A DNA stretch of 63,224 bases from Methyloglobulus sp. (GTDB taxonomy: Bacteria; Pseudomonadota; Gammaproteobacteria; Methylococcales; Methylomonadaceae), in NCBI GenBank assembly GCA_013141505.1, contig JABFQX010000054.1:1-63224 (forward strand), in the 5' to 3' direction. Under the pieces are notes generated by a model. The model saw nothing but the letters and a program-made list of their open reading frames with translations. It was not told where the DNA came from and did not search any database. This document shows positions 18,391 through 27,530 of this stretch, one piece after another (position 1 is the stretch's first letter; each line of letters starts with the position of its first letter). The position numbers were made by a program, and so were the translations under genes.

Positions 18391-18846
18391 TTAATGTAAT
18401 GTAAATACGCGTATGTTTTCATTGTTTGGCGTAATACTTAGATAACCAATCGAATCAGGTGTGTTGGCAATTTTGTCGATCATTTCCTGTTCCGAGTCTA
18501 GTTCAATGGGCGCACTTCCTGTGCCGGAATAGGTCATCCTGTCCCAGATTCGCCTGATCTGGTGAGGTAGCATATGCAGGTTACTTTTGACAAATTCCTT
18601 ATGAAGCGGGTCGCTGTCAGGCAAGGCGTATACTTTAATCTGCCTGTTGTCAGGCCAAACTCTTTTTTGCATGATAAAGATAGCCCTTATATCCCCTACG
18701 GAATACTTAGCTGAAGGCACAGATTTATTGACGACCACCTCAGTCGCAGTAACAACGGAAGAAAATGCGGCAACTATAAAAAAAATTACCAGAGTATTGC
18801 TGAAAGCCCGTTTCACATGCCTAAGCTTCGCAATTTGAAGTCCCAT
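18391..18846 (-). CDS. Small PstS-like periplasmic substrate-binding domain protein
   Basis: About 151 residues from the ATG at 18846, with a signal peptide ending near SSVVTA. The mature part (VVVNKSVPSAKYSVGDIRAI, KRVWPDNRQIKVYALPDSD, then DSIGYLSI) matches one lobe of phosphate ABC-type periplasmic binding proteins, much shorter than a full PstS (~320). Such one-lobe proteins are common ahead of a porin and a membrane GGDEF sensor and may give the sensor its signal. No ABC transporter genes are nearby. A TTG 16 codons upstream is a weaker start. Confidence 0.72.
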   Translation of the reverse strand: MGLQIAKLRHVKRAFSNTLVIFFIVAAFSSVVTATEVVVNKSVPSAKYSVGDIRAIFIMQKRVWPDNRQIKVYALPDSDPLHKEFVKSNLHMLPHQIRRIWDRMTYSGTGSAPIELDSEQEMIDKIANTPDSIGYLSITPNNENIRVFTLH

Positions 18847-19036
18847 GTTTTTTATGTTGTCTAACGCCGTAGTCTTTGCCGCATCGGGTGACAATGATTA
18901 TAGCCATCATTGCAAGACTTGCCTAGTATATTGTTTTTTCAAGCATTGTTACCTGTTATGAAGCTCGCCACATAACCAAAGCACTAATTATTTACGCTTT
19001 ATTGACTGATCGGAAATAATGGGTATAAAAGCAAAT

Positions 19037-20656
19037 TTATGAACTGCAAGACAACATTGAACAACCAGCCCGTTGCCGAGCCCAATCGGGTCGTTTTGCA
19101 GAGTACCCTTGTTTTTCTGGCTGTTCATCGTAGGGATGGCGCAATAATTCCAACAACTCAGCGATCATGGCAAAGTCACCCTGCTCCGCCTTATCTATCG
19201 CAAGTTGAGCCATGTAATTCCGTAGGACATATTTTGGATTGACTCGATTCATAGTCTCGCGCCTGATTTCCTGGGAAATACCTGCTTGTAATAGCCGTTG
19301 GTTATAGTGTTTTAACCAATCAAGCAAACGTGAAACATACTCTGACGTAAGTTGTTTGGGTACATAGTAAGCGTCTGCCAGCGGTGCGATAAGTGTTTCA
19401 ACATTGACATCTTCTAAGTTGCTTTTGCCTAACTCAACTTCAGCCAGTTGGCGGAAAAATATCGTCATATCGATTTCAACTGATTGCAGCAAGACAAGTA
19501 ACTCGGCAAACAATTCATCATCTTGGTCTGATGTAAACTGGTTTAAACCTAACTTATTGCCCATCATAAACTGCCACTGTTCAGCAAAAACTTGCGTAAA
19601 CACATTCAATGCTCGTTCTAAAGGCTTGGCTTTACCGATAAGTGGATAAATCGCATTACCCAATTGTGCCAGGTTCCAGAATGCACAGGCTGGTTGATTC
19701 GCGTAACGATAACGCCGATCTGCTGCATCGGTGGTGTTGGGTGTCCAGTCGGGATCGTAATTTTCCAGCCAGCCATAAGGACCGTAATCAATGGTCAGGC
19801 CTAGTATCGACATATTGTCGGTATTCATCACGCCATGTACGAAGCCCACCCGTTGCCAATGCACAATCATTTGCGCTGTAGTTCGGCAGACTTCTTCAAA
19901 CCAGGCCAGATAAACATCGATTGAAGGCTTACCTAAATGCGGGAAATGGGTCGTTATCGTGTAATCTGTTATTTTTCTTAAAAGTGCCAGATCGCCCCGG
20001 GCAGCAAAGATCTGAAAATTCCCGAACCGAATGAACGACGGCGCAACCCGACAAACGACCGCCCCTGGCTCGGCTTTCGGATTGCCGTTATAGAACATAT
20101 CGCGGATGACCTGCTCACCCGTCGTCACCAAACTTAACGCCCGTGTCGTCGGCGCACCCAAGTAATACATCGCTTCGCTGCACAGGAATTCCCGTACGGA
20201 AGAACGCAATACAGCCAAACCGTCGGCTGTCCTCGAATAAGGTGTCAGCCCTGCTCCTTTCAGTTGCAATGCCCAACGCTCGCCTTGGCTGTTGATGACA
20301 TCGCCCAGATTAATCGCTCGACCATCACCCAACTGCCCAGCCCAATTTCCAAATTGATGACCTCCGTAGCACATCGCAAACGGCTCCATTCCGGCAGTCA
20401 ACCGATTACCGGCAAAGACTTGGGCGAAATCTTCGGAATGGCAAACCTGTTCCGATAAGTCCAGTAACTCTGTGACTTCTTTGGAATATGCGACTGTTTT
20501 TGGATTAGTCACTTGGGTGGGTAATACGCGTGAATAACAAGCACTCAATACTTGCCGTGGATAATTTCTCGTTTCCTGATCTTCAGGCAATTCATTAACA
20601 AAGCGGTTATCGAATATCAGGTTATCCAGGGAATTTAGTTTCGGTTGGGGGTTCAT
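19037..20656 (-). CDS. selO: Protein adenylyltransferase SelO (YdiU/UPF0061)
   Basis: A 539-residue protein of the SelO pseudokinase family. Conserved parts include AGNRLTAGMEPFAMCYGGHQ, FGNWAGQLGDGRAINLGD, LQLKGAGLTPYSR with the ATP-contact Lys, and GVMNTDNMSILGLTIDYGP, whose NTDN and DYG supply the metal-binding residues. The C-terminus MLSCSS keeps the family's terminal Cys, which is selenocysteine in eukaryotes. SelO transfers AMP to Ser, Thr or Tyr of redox proteins and protects against oxidative stress. It stands alone, with gaps of about 140 and 220 bases on its two sides. Confidence 0.92.
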   Translation of the reverse strand: MNPQPKLNSLDNLIFDNRFVNELPEDQETRNYPRQVLSACYSRVLPTQVTNPKTVAYSKEVTELLDLSEQVCHSEDFAQVFAGNRLTAGMEPFAMCYGGHQFGNWAGQLGDGRAINLGDVINSQGERWALQLKGAGLTPYSRTADGLAVLRSSVREFLCSEAMYYLGAPTTRALSLVTTGEQVIRDMFYNGNPKAEPGAVVCRVAPSFIRFGNFQIFAARGDLALLRKITDYTITTHFPHLGKPSIDVYLAWFEEVCRTTAQMIVHWQRVGFVHGVMNTDNMSILGLTIDYGPYGWLENYDPDWTPNTTDAADRRYRYANQPACAFWNLAQLGNAIYPLIGKAKPLERALNVFTQVFAEQWQFMMGNKLGLNQFTSDQDDELFAELLVLLQSVEIDMTIFFRQLAEVELGKSNLEDVNVETLIAPLADAYYVPKQLTSEYVSRLLDWLKHYNQRLLQAGISQEIRRETMNRVNPKYVLRNYMAQLAIDKAEQGDFAMIAELLELLRHPYDEQPEKQGYSAKRPDWARQRAGCSMLSCSS

Positions 20657-20877
20657 TATGATTTAACAGAATTTTAGTGCTTTTGACAAAAAACCTATTG
20701 TCTTGTTTATACAAACTACAGTTATTCATCATGGCCATAACAATTTACCACATCGCTCCAACACAGGCTGGCGCGAGCGTTTATAGGTGCTGGAATATCT
20801 TAAGGTGAAAAACTACACCTATCGGCTTTGTTTGTCCTATAGGGAGTAACTCTGCCTAGTTTTTTCAACCAAAAAAA

Positions 20878-22413
20878 TCATACCGACTGAATATTCAACT
20901 CATGCAATTGCATATTGATGATCCTAAGCGTAGCCAACACCGCCGCAAACACTTGGTTGGCATGGACACCACGGGTCTTGCGTATGTCGCCGCCGCAATC
21001 CCAGGTTATCACGCATTCGGTTAGCGCACTGGTAAGCCCTCCTTTAGGGATTCGTACCTCATAGTCTGCAAGCCGTGGTAATCGACAATCATACAACGAC
21101 AGCACTTTTTCAATGGCATGGATGAACGCATCAAAACCGCCATTGCCAAATCCAGAGGCAATATGTTCTTTGCCATTAACGCTGACCCGTATGCTAACGG
21201 TAGATTCCAGATTAAAACCACTGGTAATCGAGCAGTTCAACAGCTTGATATGCTGATAATCCTTGCTTGCCAACACATCGGCGATGATAAAGGGCAGGTC
21301 ATCCGCCGTGATCGTTTGTTTGGAATCGCCCAGGCGAACAATCCGGTCTAGGACTTTTTTCTGGTCTTCCTCGGACAATTCCAGTTCCAGTTGCTCTAGG
21401 TTTTTCTTTAAGGAAGCCTTGCCGCTCATTTTACCCAGCGCATAGCTACGTGTCCGCGAAAACCGTTCCGGACCCAACTTGGTCTTGTACAAACCGCCTT
21501 TCTGGTCGCCATCGGCATGAATGCCTGCCGTTTGGGTGAACACATCCGCACCGATGATCGGCGCGTTGGCGGCAACGCGCTTGCCGGAGAAGGTTTCCAC
21601 CATATTGCTGATCGCCACGATATGGCTTTCGTCGATGGCAAGCTGTAGGTGCATCTTATCGCGCAAAACTACCGCAACTTCAGCCAACGACGCATTGCCC
21701 GCGCGTTCGCCCAGGCAATTGATCGTGCAATGGATGGAATTGACTCCGGCACGTACCGCCGCCATGACATTGGCGGTCGCCAATCCGTAATCGTTATGGG
21801 GATGGAAATCGAACTGCAATTCGGGATAACGGCTGCACATATCGCTCAGGCTGGTGAACACTTCATCAGGCGATAGTACACCCAGCGTGTCGGGCAACAT
21901 AAAATGGCCGATTCCGGCGTGACGCAAGTTGTCTACCAATTCATAGACATAAACGGGTTTATCGTGATACCCGTTCGACCAGTCTTCCAGGTACACATTC
22001 ACCTTTAGCCCTTTGTCCAGCGCATAACGGATAGTCTGGAGGATGTCTGCGGTATGCTGTGCTAAGGTTTTGCCCAGTTGTTCGCGGCAGTGTTTTTCGC
22101 TGCCCTTGGTGAGCAAGTTGATAACCTTACCGCCTGTTTCCTGGATCCAATCCACGCTTTTTGTATGATCGACAAAACCTAGGACCTCAATGCGCCCATC
22201 GAAGCCTTCATGCTTTGCCCAGTCGTTAATGCTGGCGACCGCTTCTTTTTCGCCTTGCGAAACGCGGGCGGAAGCCACTTCAATACGGTCTACCCGTAAC
22301 GATTGCAACAAGGCTTTGGCGATGCTGACTTTTTCGGCAGGCGTGAAGGACACGCCCTGCGTCTGCTCGCCGTCCCGCAGGGTGGTGTCCATGAGTTGGA
22401 TGGTTTTGGTCAT
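20878..22413 (-). CDS. 2-isopropylmalate synthase/citramalate synthase family protein
   Basis: A 511-residue DRE-TIM metallolyase. MDTTLRDGEQTQGVSF holds the catalytic R-D and metal Asp, DFHPHNDYGLATANVMAA supplies the HxH metal ligands, and NCLGERAGNASLAEV is the signature 2 region. The last ~130 residues form a LeuA-type allosteric domain. It is a divergent branch, shared with Bacteroidota-like LeuA proteins, rather than the usual proteobacterial LeuA. Lying on the same strand as leuD and leuC it most likely makes 2-isopropylmalate for leucine; (R)-citramalate for isoleucine is the alternative. Five accessory genes separate it from leuD. Confidence 0.72.
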   Translation of the reverse strand: MTKTIQLMDTTLRDGEQTQGVSFTPAEKVSIAKALLQSLRVDRIEVASARVSQGEKEAVASINDWAKHEGFDGRIEVLGFVDHTKSVDWIQETGGKVINLLTKGSEKHCREQLGKTLAQHTADILQTIRYALDKGLKVNVYLEDWSNGYHDKPVYVYELVDNLRHAGIGHFMLPDTLGVLSPDEVFTSLSDMCSRYPELQFDFHPHNDYGLATANVMAAVRAGVNSIHCTINCLGERAGNASLAEVAVVLRDKMHLQLAIDESHIVAISNMVETFSGKRVAANAPIIGADVFTQTAGIHADGDQKGGLYKTKLGPERFSRTRSYALGKMSGKASLKKNLEQLELELSEEDQKKVLDRIVRLGDSKQTITADDLPFIIADVLASKDYQHIKLLNCSITSGFNLESTVSIRVSVNGKEHIASGFGNGGFDAFIHAIEKVLSLYDCRLPRLADYEVRIPKGGLTSALTECVITWDCGGDIRKTRGVHANQVFAAVLATLRIINMQLHELNIQSV

Positions 22414-22452
22414 TGCAAGTTGGTTGATGTATAAAGAAATGTACGGTGATTA

Positions 22453-22794
22453 CTATATTAGATCAGCAATTTCAACGACGGCTTCGCCTTTTGACAACAA
22501 TTGTTGGGAACGAGGAAATAATTGGACAAACAAAGCTTGTAAACGGCTATTTGTTACATTGCCGCATGTTAGCCATAGTAATTGCGGAGGCGTTCCCATA
22601 CGCAAAACCAATTCCACGAAATCGCTGTCTTTGCTGATAATAACTGCATTTATTTGCCGAGCGGCTTGAAAAATCTCCAAATCCTCAGCATCCCGCAATT
22701 GTAAATCCCGTAAGGCATAGGCTTCGACATCAAATGTTTCGCTCAACCAACTTGCCAACAGCGGCGGTAGCTGCGCGTCGATCCAATAGATCAC
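22453..22794 (-). CDS. DUF5615 PIN-like putative toxin
   Basis: A 113-residue protein matching the DUF5615 PIN-like family. The N-terminal IDAQLPPLLASWL and central IISKDSDFVELVL carry the conserved acidic residues of PIN nucleases (Asp near 6 and the DSD near 55). The family is paired with DUF433 proteins in toxin-antitoxin modules and is predicted to cut RNA. Its start overlaps the stop of the DUF433 gene by four bases. Toxicity here is inferred from the family and pairing only. Confidence 0.78.
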   Translation of the reverse strand: MIYWIDAQLPPLLASWLSETFDVEAYALRDLQLRDAEDLEIFQAARQINAVIISKDSDFVELVLRMGTPPQLLWLTCGNVTNSRLQALFVQLFPRSQQLLSKGEAVVEIADLI

Positions 22795-23012
22795 GCAACC
22801 AGCCGTTCAAGGTTGGCTCGACGGGCAGCATAGAGCAAGCAAGCCCGAATATCGTCTTGTTCAAGGTCGGGGAAATCCTGCAAGATTTCCTCAACGCTCA
22901 CTCCTTCCCCCAGCATTTGCAAAATGTCCGCGACCCTTATTCGCATTCCACGAACACAAGGCTTACCTCCGCATTGCAGTGGGTTATAGGTAATTCGGTT
23001 TTCAATATTCAT
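22791..23012 (-). CDS. DUF433 putative antitoxin
   Basis: A 73-residue protein of the DUF433 family. CGGKPCVRGMRIRVADILQM and the EILQDFPDLEQDDIRACLLYA helix are typical, and the family has a small helix-turn-helix-like fold that also represses its own promoter. It precedes the DUF5615 toxin gene and the two overlap by four bases (ATGA). Read with the toxin, this is a type II module sitting between the leuA-like gene and leuD. Confidence 0.8.
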   Translation of the reverse strand: MNIENRITYNPLQCGGKPCVRGMRIRVADILQMLGEGVSVEEILQDFPDLEQDDIRACLLYAARRANLERLVA

Positions 23013-23049
23013 TATTGATTCCCTCTTTGATCAGCATATTCAACCGTGA

Positions 23050-23067
23050 GGCGGGTCTCGACCCGCC
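23050..23067. repeat. Short perfect palindrome between accessory genes
   Basis: GGCGGGT at 23050-23056 pairs with ACCCGCC at 23061-23067 around CTCG. It lies 40 bases upstream of the DUF433 start and just after the NucS-like gene. It could end transcription of the nuclease gene or be a dispersed palindromic repeat; no U-run follows. Confidence 0.5.
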
Positions 23068-23075
23068 CTACTGAA

Positions 23076-23807
23076 CTATAGCTCTTCGTCCATGAACTTG
23101 AATTCTATAGAGTATTTTTTCAGTGTTAGCGTTGGTACGACACGAGCAGCCGCCTTAGCACGTTTGTCAAATTCATGGGCGACTAAAATACCACGTACTT
23201 TTTTCTCATTTTCCTCTTCCTGTAAATCACCCATATATCCTAATATTTGACCGATAGCACGACTGTCAGCTTTGCCAGCTTTTAGCTCAACTACTACGAG
23301 ACCATTCCTGTCTTGGCAAGTAATATCAATAAAGCCTGAATCAACCGCTCGTTCTGAACCTCCATCGATAATCGTGAGATTCTGATCAAGACTTAAGATG
23401 TTTCGCCGTAATGCTATATTCATATCACGCTCAATACCGAATCTCTGAGTTATGACCTCCTCGGTTGATTGGGTCGGGTCACTATTTTCTGGAGATACGG
23501 GACTTGCGCCCTGAATATTCCGCTCTTTGAGAAAACTATAATAAAGCCTAGCAACGCCCTTATACATATTGAGATTACTTCGAATATTTCCATTAAATAA
23601 AATCTTGGAAGGATTAGGCTTATTTGCCTGTTCATCCTTTGTAGAATATTCGAGTGTTTTTATCACTTCTTGCTGGTACGTTCCTCTTATAAAATGCTCA
23701 TCCAGATCGCCGTAATATTCTTCAATCTTGTTAACATTGGAAACCCTCGAGTTTTTGGTATTCTCTTGGTATCGCCTGGAAAGCCATTCTGGAAAATCGG
23801 GATGCAT
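23076..23807 (-). CDS. NucS-like (DUF91) PD-(D/E)XK nuclease family protein
   Basis: A 243-residue protein. The C-terminal ~110 residues look like the catalytic domain of endonuclease NucS: GFIDITCQDRNGLVVVELKAG gives the D...ExK pattern (Asp near 171, E-L-K near 182), followed by AIGQILGYMGDL. The first ~120 residues are polar, charged and unlike the DNA-binding domain of archaeal or actinobacterial NucS. They include a helix NLNMYKGVARLYYSFLKE seen in other bacterial nuclease-like proteins. A role in defence or repair is plausible from the nuclease domain and the toxin-antitoxin neighbours but unproven. Confidence 0.65.
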   Translation of the reverse strand: MHPDFPEWLSRRYQENTKNSRVSNVNKIEEYYGDLDEHFIRGTYQQEVIKTLEYSTKDEQANKPNPSKILFNGNIRSNLNMYKGVARLYYSFLKERNIQGASPVSPENSDPTQSTEEVITQRFGIERDMNIALRRNILSLDQNLTIIDGGSERAVDSGFIDITCQDRNGLVVVELKAGKADSRAIGQILGYMGDLQEEENEKKVRGILVAHEFDKRAKAAARVVPTLTLKKYSIEFKFMDEEL

Positions 23808-23913
23808 AATTTCTTCTAAAATATTTTATTATTGAGCGCCGTAGGATGTTGCTTAGCGAAGTGAAGCGCATCTATCTAGAAAATTTTATTGACCACACCT
23901 TTCTAGAATCCAG

Positions 23914-24150
23914 CTATAACCTAATCGACTCAAGATACAGCGTATCTGGGCAAATATCTTGTTCATGAGGCCAGACAACCGTACCATCCAATACTCGCAC
24001 TTGCTTAAAGTAGTTAATGTCCCCAAGTTCTTTAAAAACACCAAAATTGAGCAGGTAAGAGCAATCATAAATACCTTGCTCCCCATTAGTGAAGATAAGC
24101 CTCAATCTGTAATCTTCAGCTATCGCAACCTCGCTAATTCTTGGGTTCAT
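23914..24150 (-). CDS. DUF2442 domain protein
   Basis: A 78-residue protein of the DUF2442 family (RLRLIFTNGEQGIYDCSYLL, then VRVLDGTVVWPHEQDICPDT). The WPHEQDICPDTLY segment is the family hallmark. It follows the DUF4160 gene by three bases, a pairing found widely in bacterial genomes and sometimes proposed as a toxin-antitoxin pair. Its biochemical role is unknown. Confidence 0.75.
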   Translation of the reverse strand: MNPRISEVAIAEDYRLRLIFTNGEQGIYDCSYLLNFGVFKELGDINYFKQVRVLDGTVVWPHEQDICPDTLYLESIRL

Positions 24151-24153
24151 CTT

Positions 24154-24423
24154 TTACCTCAACGGCTCTATCTTATAAGGCTGCTGACCCGATACTGCAA
24201 GCTCCCAATCCGCAACCAGTTCGTCTTTATGTAATTCTATCCAGGCTTGCAGAAGTTTCATTTTTGCATTTGGAATACTACCTTCCAACACATTACCATC
24301 AGGAATAGAAACAATCACTTCATGTTCTTGATACCTGACATGAATATGCGGGGTATTATGTTGCTTATTATCCATGAAATACATGTAGATGATGATTCCA
24401 TAGAACATCGAAATTGCTGGCAT
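24154..24423 (-). CDS. DUF4160 domain protein
   Basis: An 89-residue protein of the DUF4160 family. MFYGIIIYMYFMDNKQHNTP, then HIHVRYQEHE with its HIHV motif, and WIELHKDELVADWELA near the C-terminus are typical. It is the first gene of a two-gene unit with DUF2442 (three-base gap). The pair sits between leuD and the NucS-like gene, on the same strand. Function is unknown; the constant pairing suggests the products interact. Confidence 0.78.
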   Translation of the reverse strand: MPAISMFYGIIIYMYFMDNKQHNTPHIHVRYQEHEVIVSIPDGNVLEGSIPNAKMKLLQAWIELHKDELVADWELAVSGQQPYKIEPLR

Positions 24424-24471
24424 GTGATTCTCTCGAATTAATTGCCTAAGAATCGTTAAGCCATTGTCGGA

Positions 24472-25086
24472 TTATTGCGCCCAAAGCCAAGGAAAAGTTT
24501 TCTTATGCTGTTCCTCATAAGCTCCAATCTCATCAACATGTTTCAACGTCAAACCAATATCATCCAAACCGCTTAACAGGTTGCCTTTACGAAACGGGTC
24601 AATGTCGAAGGCAAAACCATTACCCGCTGGCGTGGTGACTTGCTGATTTTCAAGGTCAACAACAAAACAAACACCTTCATTGGCACTAATTTCCGCCATT
24701 AACGCAGCCAACTGCTGGTCGTTCACTTTAATAGGAAGAATGCCGTTCTTAAAGCAATTATTATAGAAAATATCGGCATAACTGGTTGAAATAATGGTGT
24801 TAAAACCATAATCGGCAATGGCCCAAGGCGCATGTTCGCGTGATGAACCGCAACCGAAGTTATCACCCACGACCAAGATTTTTGCGCCTTTAAAAACGGG
24901 CTTGTTCAGTTCAAATTCGGAATTGTCGCTGCCGTCATCATTAAACCGCCAATCATGAAAAAGATGTGCGCCAAAACCACTGCGCTCAACTCGCTTTAAA
25001 AACTGTTTCGGGATGATTTGATCGGTATCGACATTGCTGCGGTTCATCAATGCGGCAATGCTTTCGTGCTTTCTGTATGGTTCCAT
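24472..25086 (-). CDS. leuD: 3-isopropylmalate dehydratase small subunit
   Basis: A 204-residue LeuD of normal length. NVDTDQIIPKQFLKRVERSG and VVGDNFGCGSSREHAPWAI are the family signatures of the swivelling domain that closes on the LeuC active site. With LeuC it isomerises 2-isopropylmalate to 3-isopropylmalate in leucine synthesis. It follows leuC after a 149-base gap that holds a palindromic repeat, rather than the short gap usual for leuCD. leuB is not seen. Confidence 0.94.
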   Translation of the reverse strand: MEPYRKHESIAALMNRSNVDTDQIIPKQFLKRVERSGFGAHLFHDWRFNDDGSDNSEFELNKPVFKGAKILVVGDNFGCGSSREHAPWAIADYGFNTIISTSYADIFYNNCFKNGILPIKVNDQQLAALMAEISANEGVCFVVDLENQQVTTPAGNGFAFDIDPFRKGNLLSGLDDIGLTLKHVDEIGAYEEQHKKTFPWLWAQ

Positions 25087-25118
25087 AATGGATCGTTTTT
25101 AAAATATTTATACTTGAC

Positions 25119-25187
25119 CGTTCGTCCTGAGCTTGTCGAAGGAAGAACCACCTTGCTGTTCATGGTTCGACAAGCTCACCACGAACG
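25119..25187. repeat. Palindromic repeat pair (RPELVEG-type) between leuC and leuD
   Basis: Two imperfect inverted arms, CGTTCGTCCTGAGCTTGTCG at 25119-25138 and its near-complement ending at 25187, fold into a long hairpin. The same arm occurs at 35614-35690 and inside ribD at 37192-37220. It is a dispersed palindromic element; here it would lie in the leuCD transcript. Confidence 0.75.
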
Positions 25188-25235
25188 ACTTAAAATTAAT
25201 TCCGACATTCAGCTTTCCTCAAAAGTGAAAGAAAG

Positions 25236-26636
25236 TTAACCAAATGTCCTAATATCGACAAAATGACCTGCCGCCGCCGCCGCCGCCGCCATTGCTGGTG
25301 ACACCAAATGCGTCCTGCCGCCTTTGCCTTGACGGCCTTCAAAATTGCGGTTGGAGGTGGACGCGCTGCGCTGGCCTTTGGTCAATTCGTCGCCGTTCAT
25401 CGCCAAACACATGGAACAACCTGGATCGCGCCATTCCCAACCGGCTTCGATAAAAATTTTGTCCAATCCTTCATCTTCTGCCTGATGCTTAACATGATAA
25501 GAACCTGGTACAGCAATCGCCTTCACGCCTTCTGCGACTTTGGTGCCTTTGGTCACTTCGGCGGCAATGCGGAAGTCTTCGATCCGACCATTGGTGCAAG
25601 AGCCGATAAACACTAAATCAACGGGAATATCGGTCATTTTGGTGTTTGCGGTCAAACCCATATAGGCCAATGCGCTTTCGCAAGCCTTGCGTTTGCCTTC
25701 GTTATCGAAACTTTCCGGTGCTGGCACGCAGCCATCCACGCCTATGACTTGTTCGGGCGAGGTCCCCCAGGACACTTGCGGAGCAATATCAGCAGCATCC
25801 AAGGTAATAATAGAGTCGAATACCGCGCCTTCATCACTAGGAAGGCTTTGCCAGTAGGCCAGTGCTTGATCCCATTGATTACCTTTAGGTGCAAATTCCT
25901 TGCCTTTCAAATATTCGTAGGTTTTTTCGTCCGGCGCAACCAACCCTGCCCTAGCACCGGCTTCAATCGCCATATTGCACAGCGTCATCCGACCTTCCAT
26001 TGAAAGCAACTTGATAGCTTCGCCAGCGTATTCAATAACATGACCTGTACCACCTGCCGTACCTATTTTGCCGATAATTGCCAAGGCAATATCTTTTGCG
26101 GAAGAGTATTTGGATAACTTGCCATTCACCTGTACCAGCATGGTTTTGGATTTTTGCTGCGGCAGGGTTTGCGTTGCCATGACATGTTCGACTTCGGACG
26201 TGCCAATACCAAACGCCAAGGCACCAAACGCACCGTGTGTTGCGGTATGGCTGTCACCGCATACAACCACCATGCCAGGATGCACAAAACCGTGTTCCGG
26301 CACGACCACATGGATAACACCGTTATTGGGGTTTTTCATGTCATAAAGATTCAGGCCATTTTCCGCGCAATTCTCAGCCATCACCTCGACCTGCTTTCTG
26401 GCGATAGGGTCAGGAATGGGCAAATGGCGATTTTTGGTCGGCACGCAGTGATCCATCGTCGCCAAAATGCTGTGTGGATTGCGGACTTTACGGTTAGCCA
26501 GCCGCAACCCTTCAAAGGCTTGAGGTGATGTCACTTCGTGCATCAAATGACGGTCTACATAAATCAGGGGAGCCTGCCCGTCCACTTCAACGACGAGGTG
26601 GCTATCCCAGATCTTTTCATACATCGTTTTTTTCAT
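25236..26636 (-). CDS. leuC: 3-isopropylmalate dehydratase large subunit
   Basis: A 466-residue aconitase-family protein of standard length. The [4Fe-4S] ligands are visible as Cys in [13 protein letters not shown] and the CSMC pair in [37 protein letters not shown] is another signature. The start [15 protein letters not shown] fits the family. With LeuD it forms the isopropylmalate isomerase. The C-terminus carries an alanine-rich [11 protein letters not shown] run. A 177-base gap separates it from bpt, where infA often lies in related species; no infA is seen there. Confidence 0.95.
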   Translation of the reverse strand: MKKTMYEKIWDSHLVVEVDGQAPLIYVDRHLMHEVTSPQAFEGLRLANRKVRNPHSILATMDHCVPTKNRHLPIPDPIARKQVEVMAENCAENGLNLYDMKNPNNGVIHVVVPEHGFVHPGMVVVCGDSHTATHGAFGALAFGIGTSEVEHVMATQTLPQQKSKTMLVQVNGKLSKYSSAKDIALAIIGKIGTAGGTGHVIEYAGEAIKLLSMEGRMTLCNMAIEAGARAGLVAPDEKTYEYLKGKEFAPKGNQWDQALAYWQSLPSDEGAVFDSIITLDAADIAPQVSWGTSPEQVIGVDGCVPAPESFDNEGKRKACESALAYMGLTANTKMTDIPVDLVFIGSCTNGRIEDFRIAAEVTKGTKVAEGVKAIAVPGSYHVKHQAEDEGLDKIFIEAGWEWRDPGCSMCLAMNGDELTKGQRSASTSNRNFEGRQGKGGRTHLVSPAMAAAAAAAGHFVDIRTFG

Positions 26637-26813
26637 TGCTTGTTCCTAAAACTTGCGGCTTTTCTACACCAAAATCTCATTATTGATGCAGAAAATAGTA
26701 AACATTGATTTGTGTCGCATTATCCCTTAAATCAGGTCTTTATTGCAATCTGGCACAGTCTGTATGCCCATATTTACAACCCTGCCCTGAACAGAACAAC
26801 CCCACGAGTTTAG

Positions 26814-27530
26814 TCATATCGGCTCTTTCAATTTCCATTTTTTATCTCTAAAAATTTGTAGCGGTTGATATTTATCTTTGTAAGACATCTTTCTACAGCT
26901 TTTTATCAAATAGCCAAGGTACAAATAGTCTTTTTTTAACTGTTTTGCCCACTCTATCTGCCAGAGCACAGCATATACACCCAGCCCGTAACCGGCTAGC
27001 CTGGGATCAAAAAAAGTATAAACTGCGGACAAGGCATTCTCCAATTGATCGACAACCGCGATTGCCGCAAGATCACCATCAATTAAAAACTCAACAAATG
27101 CAGTTTGACACCATGAGCTTTTAAGAAAATGAATATAGTCATCCTGACTTGATTGAGCCATTACCCCATGTTGGTGACGTGCCGCTTGGTATCGTCGGTA
27201 AAGCTCATAATGCGCCAAGTCAAACTCGGCTGGCTTGATTAAAACCTCGGTGTTGTTATTTTTTTGGCGGCATCGTTTTTGACTGCGGTCAGGTATAAAG
27301 TCAGCCACTTTTAACCGAGCCGGAATACAGGCCATGCAATTGGGGCAATAAGGCGAATAGACATCATCACCACTTCGCCTAAACCCTTGTTGTATAAGCT
27401 CCGAATAGATTGGTGTAGTCATCGCAAACGACGGATTGATGAAGGCTGACCGGGCTTCCTCATCATCAAGATAACTACAGGGATGTTTTTCGGTTACGAA
27501 TAGCGGCAGGGAGATCACAGGTCTTGCCAC
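26814..27530 (-). CDS. bpt: Aspartate/glutamate leucyltransferase (arginyltransferase family)
   Basis: A 238-residue Bpt. CSYLDDEEARSAFINP, then GFRRSGDDVYSPYCPNCMAC with the paired Cys, and VYTFFDPRLAGYGLGVYAV are family signatures. It transfers leucine from Leu-tRNA to N-terminal Asp or Glu, marking proteins for ClpS/ClpAP in the N-degron pathway. The start overlaps the aat stop region by 16 bases, the usual aat-bpt order, so both N-degron transferases are probably made together. Confidence 0.92.
   Translation of the reverse strand: MARPVISLPLFVTEKHPCSYLDDEEARSAFINPSFAMTTPIYSELIQQGFRRSGDDVYSPYCPNCMACIPARLKVADFIPDRSQKRCRQKNNNTEVLIKPAEFDLAHYELYRRYQAARHQHGVMAQSSQDDYIHFLKSSWCQTAFVEFLIDGDLAAIAVVDQLENALSAVYTFFDPRLAGYGLGVYAVLWQIEWAKQLKKDYLYLGYLIKSCRKMSYKDKYQPLQIFRDKKWKLKEPI

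Noticed and set aside
26637-26813. infA after aat-bpt
   Set aside because: The usual gene order suggested looking, but no IF-1-like frame exists in this gap.
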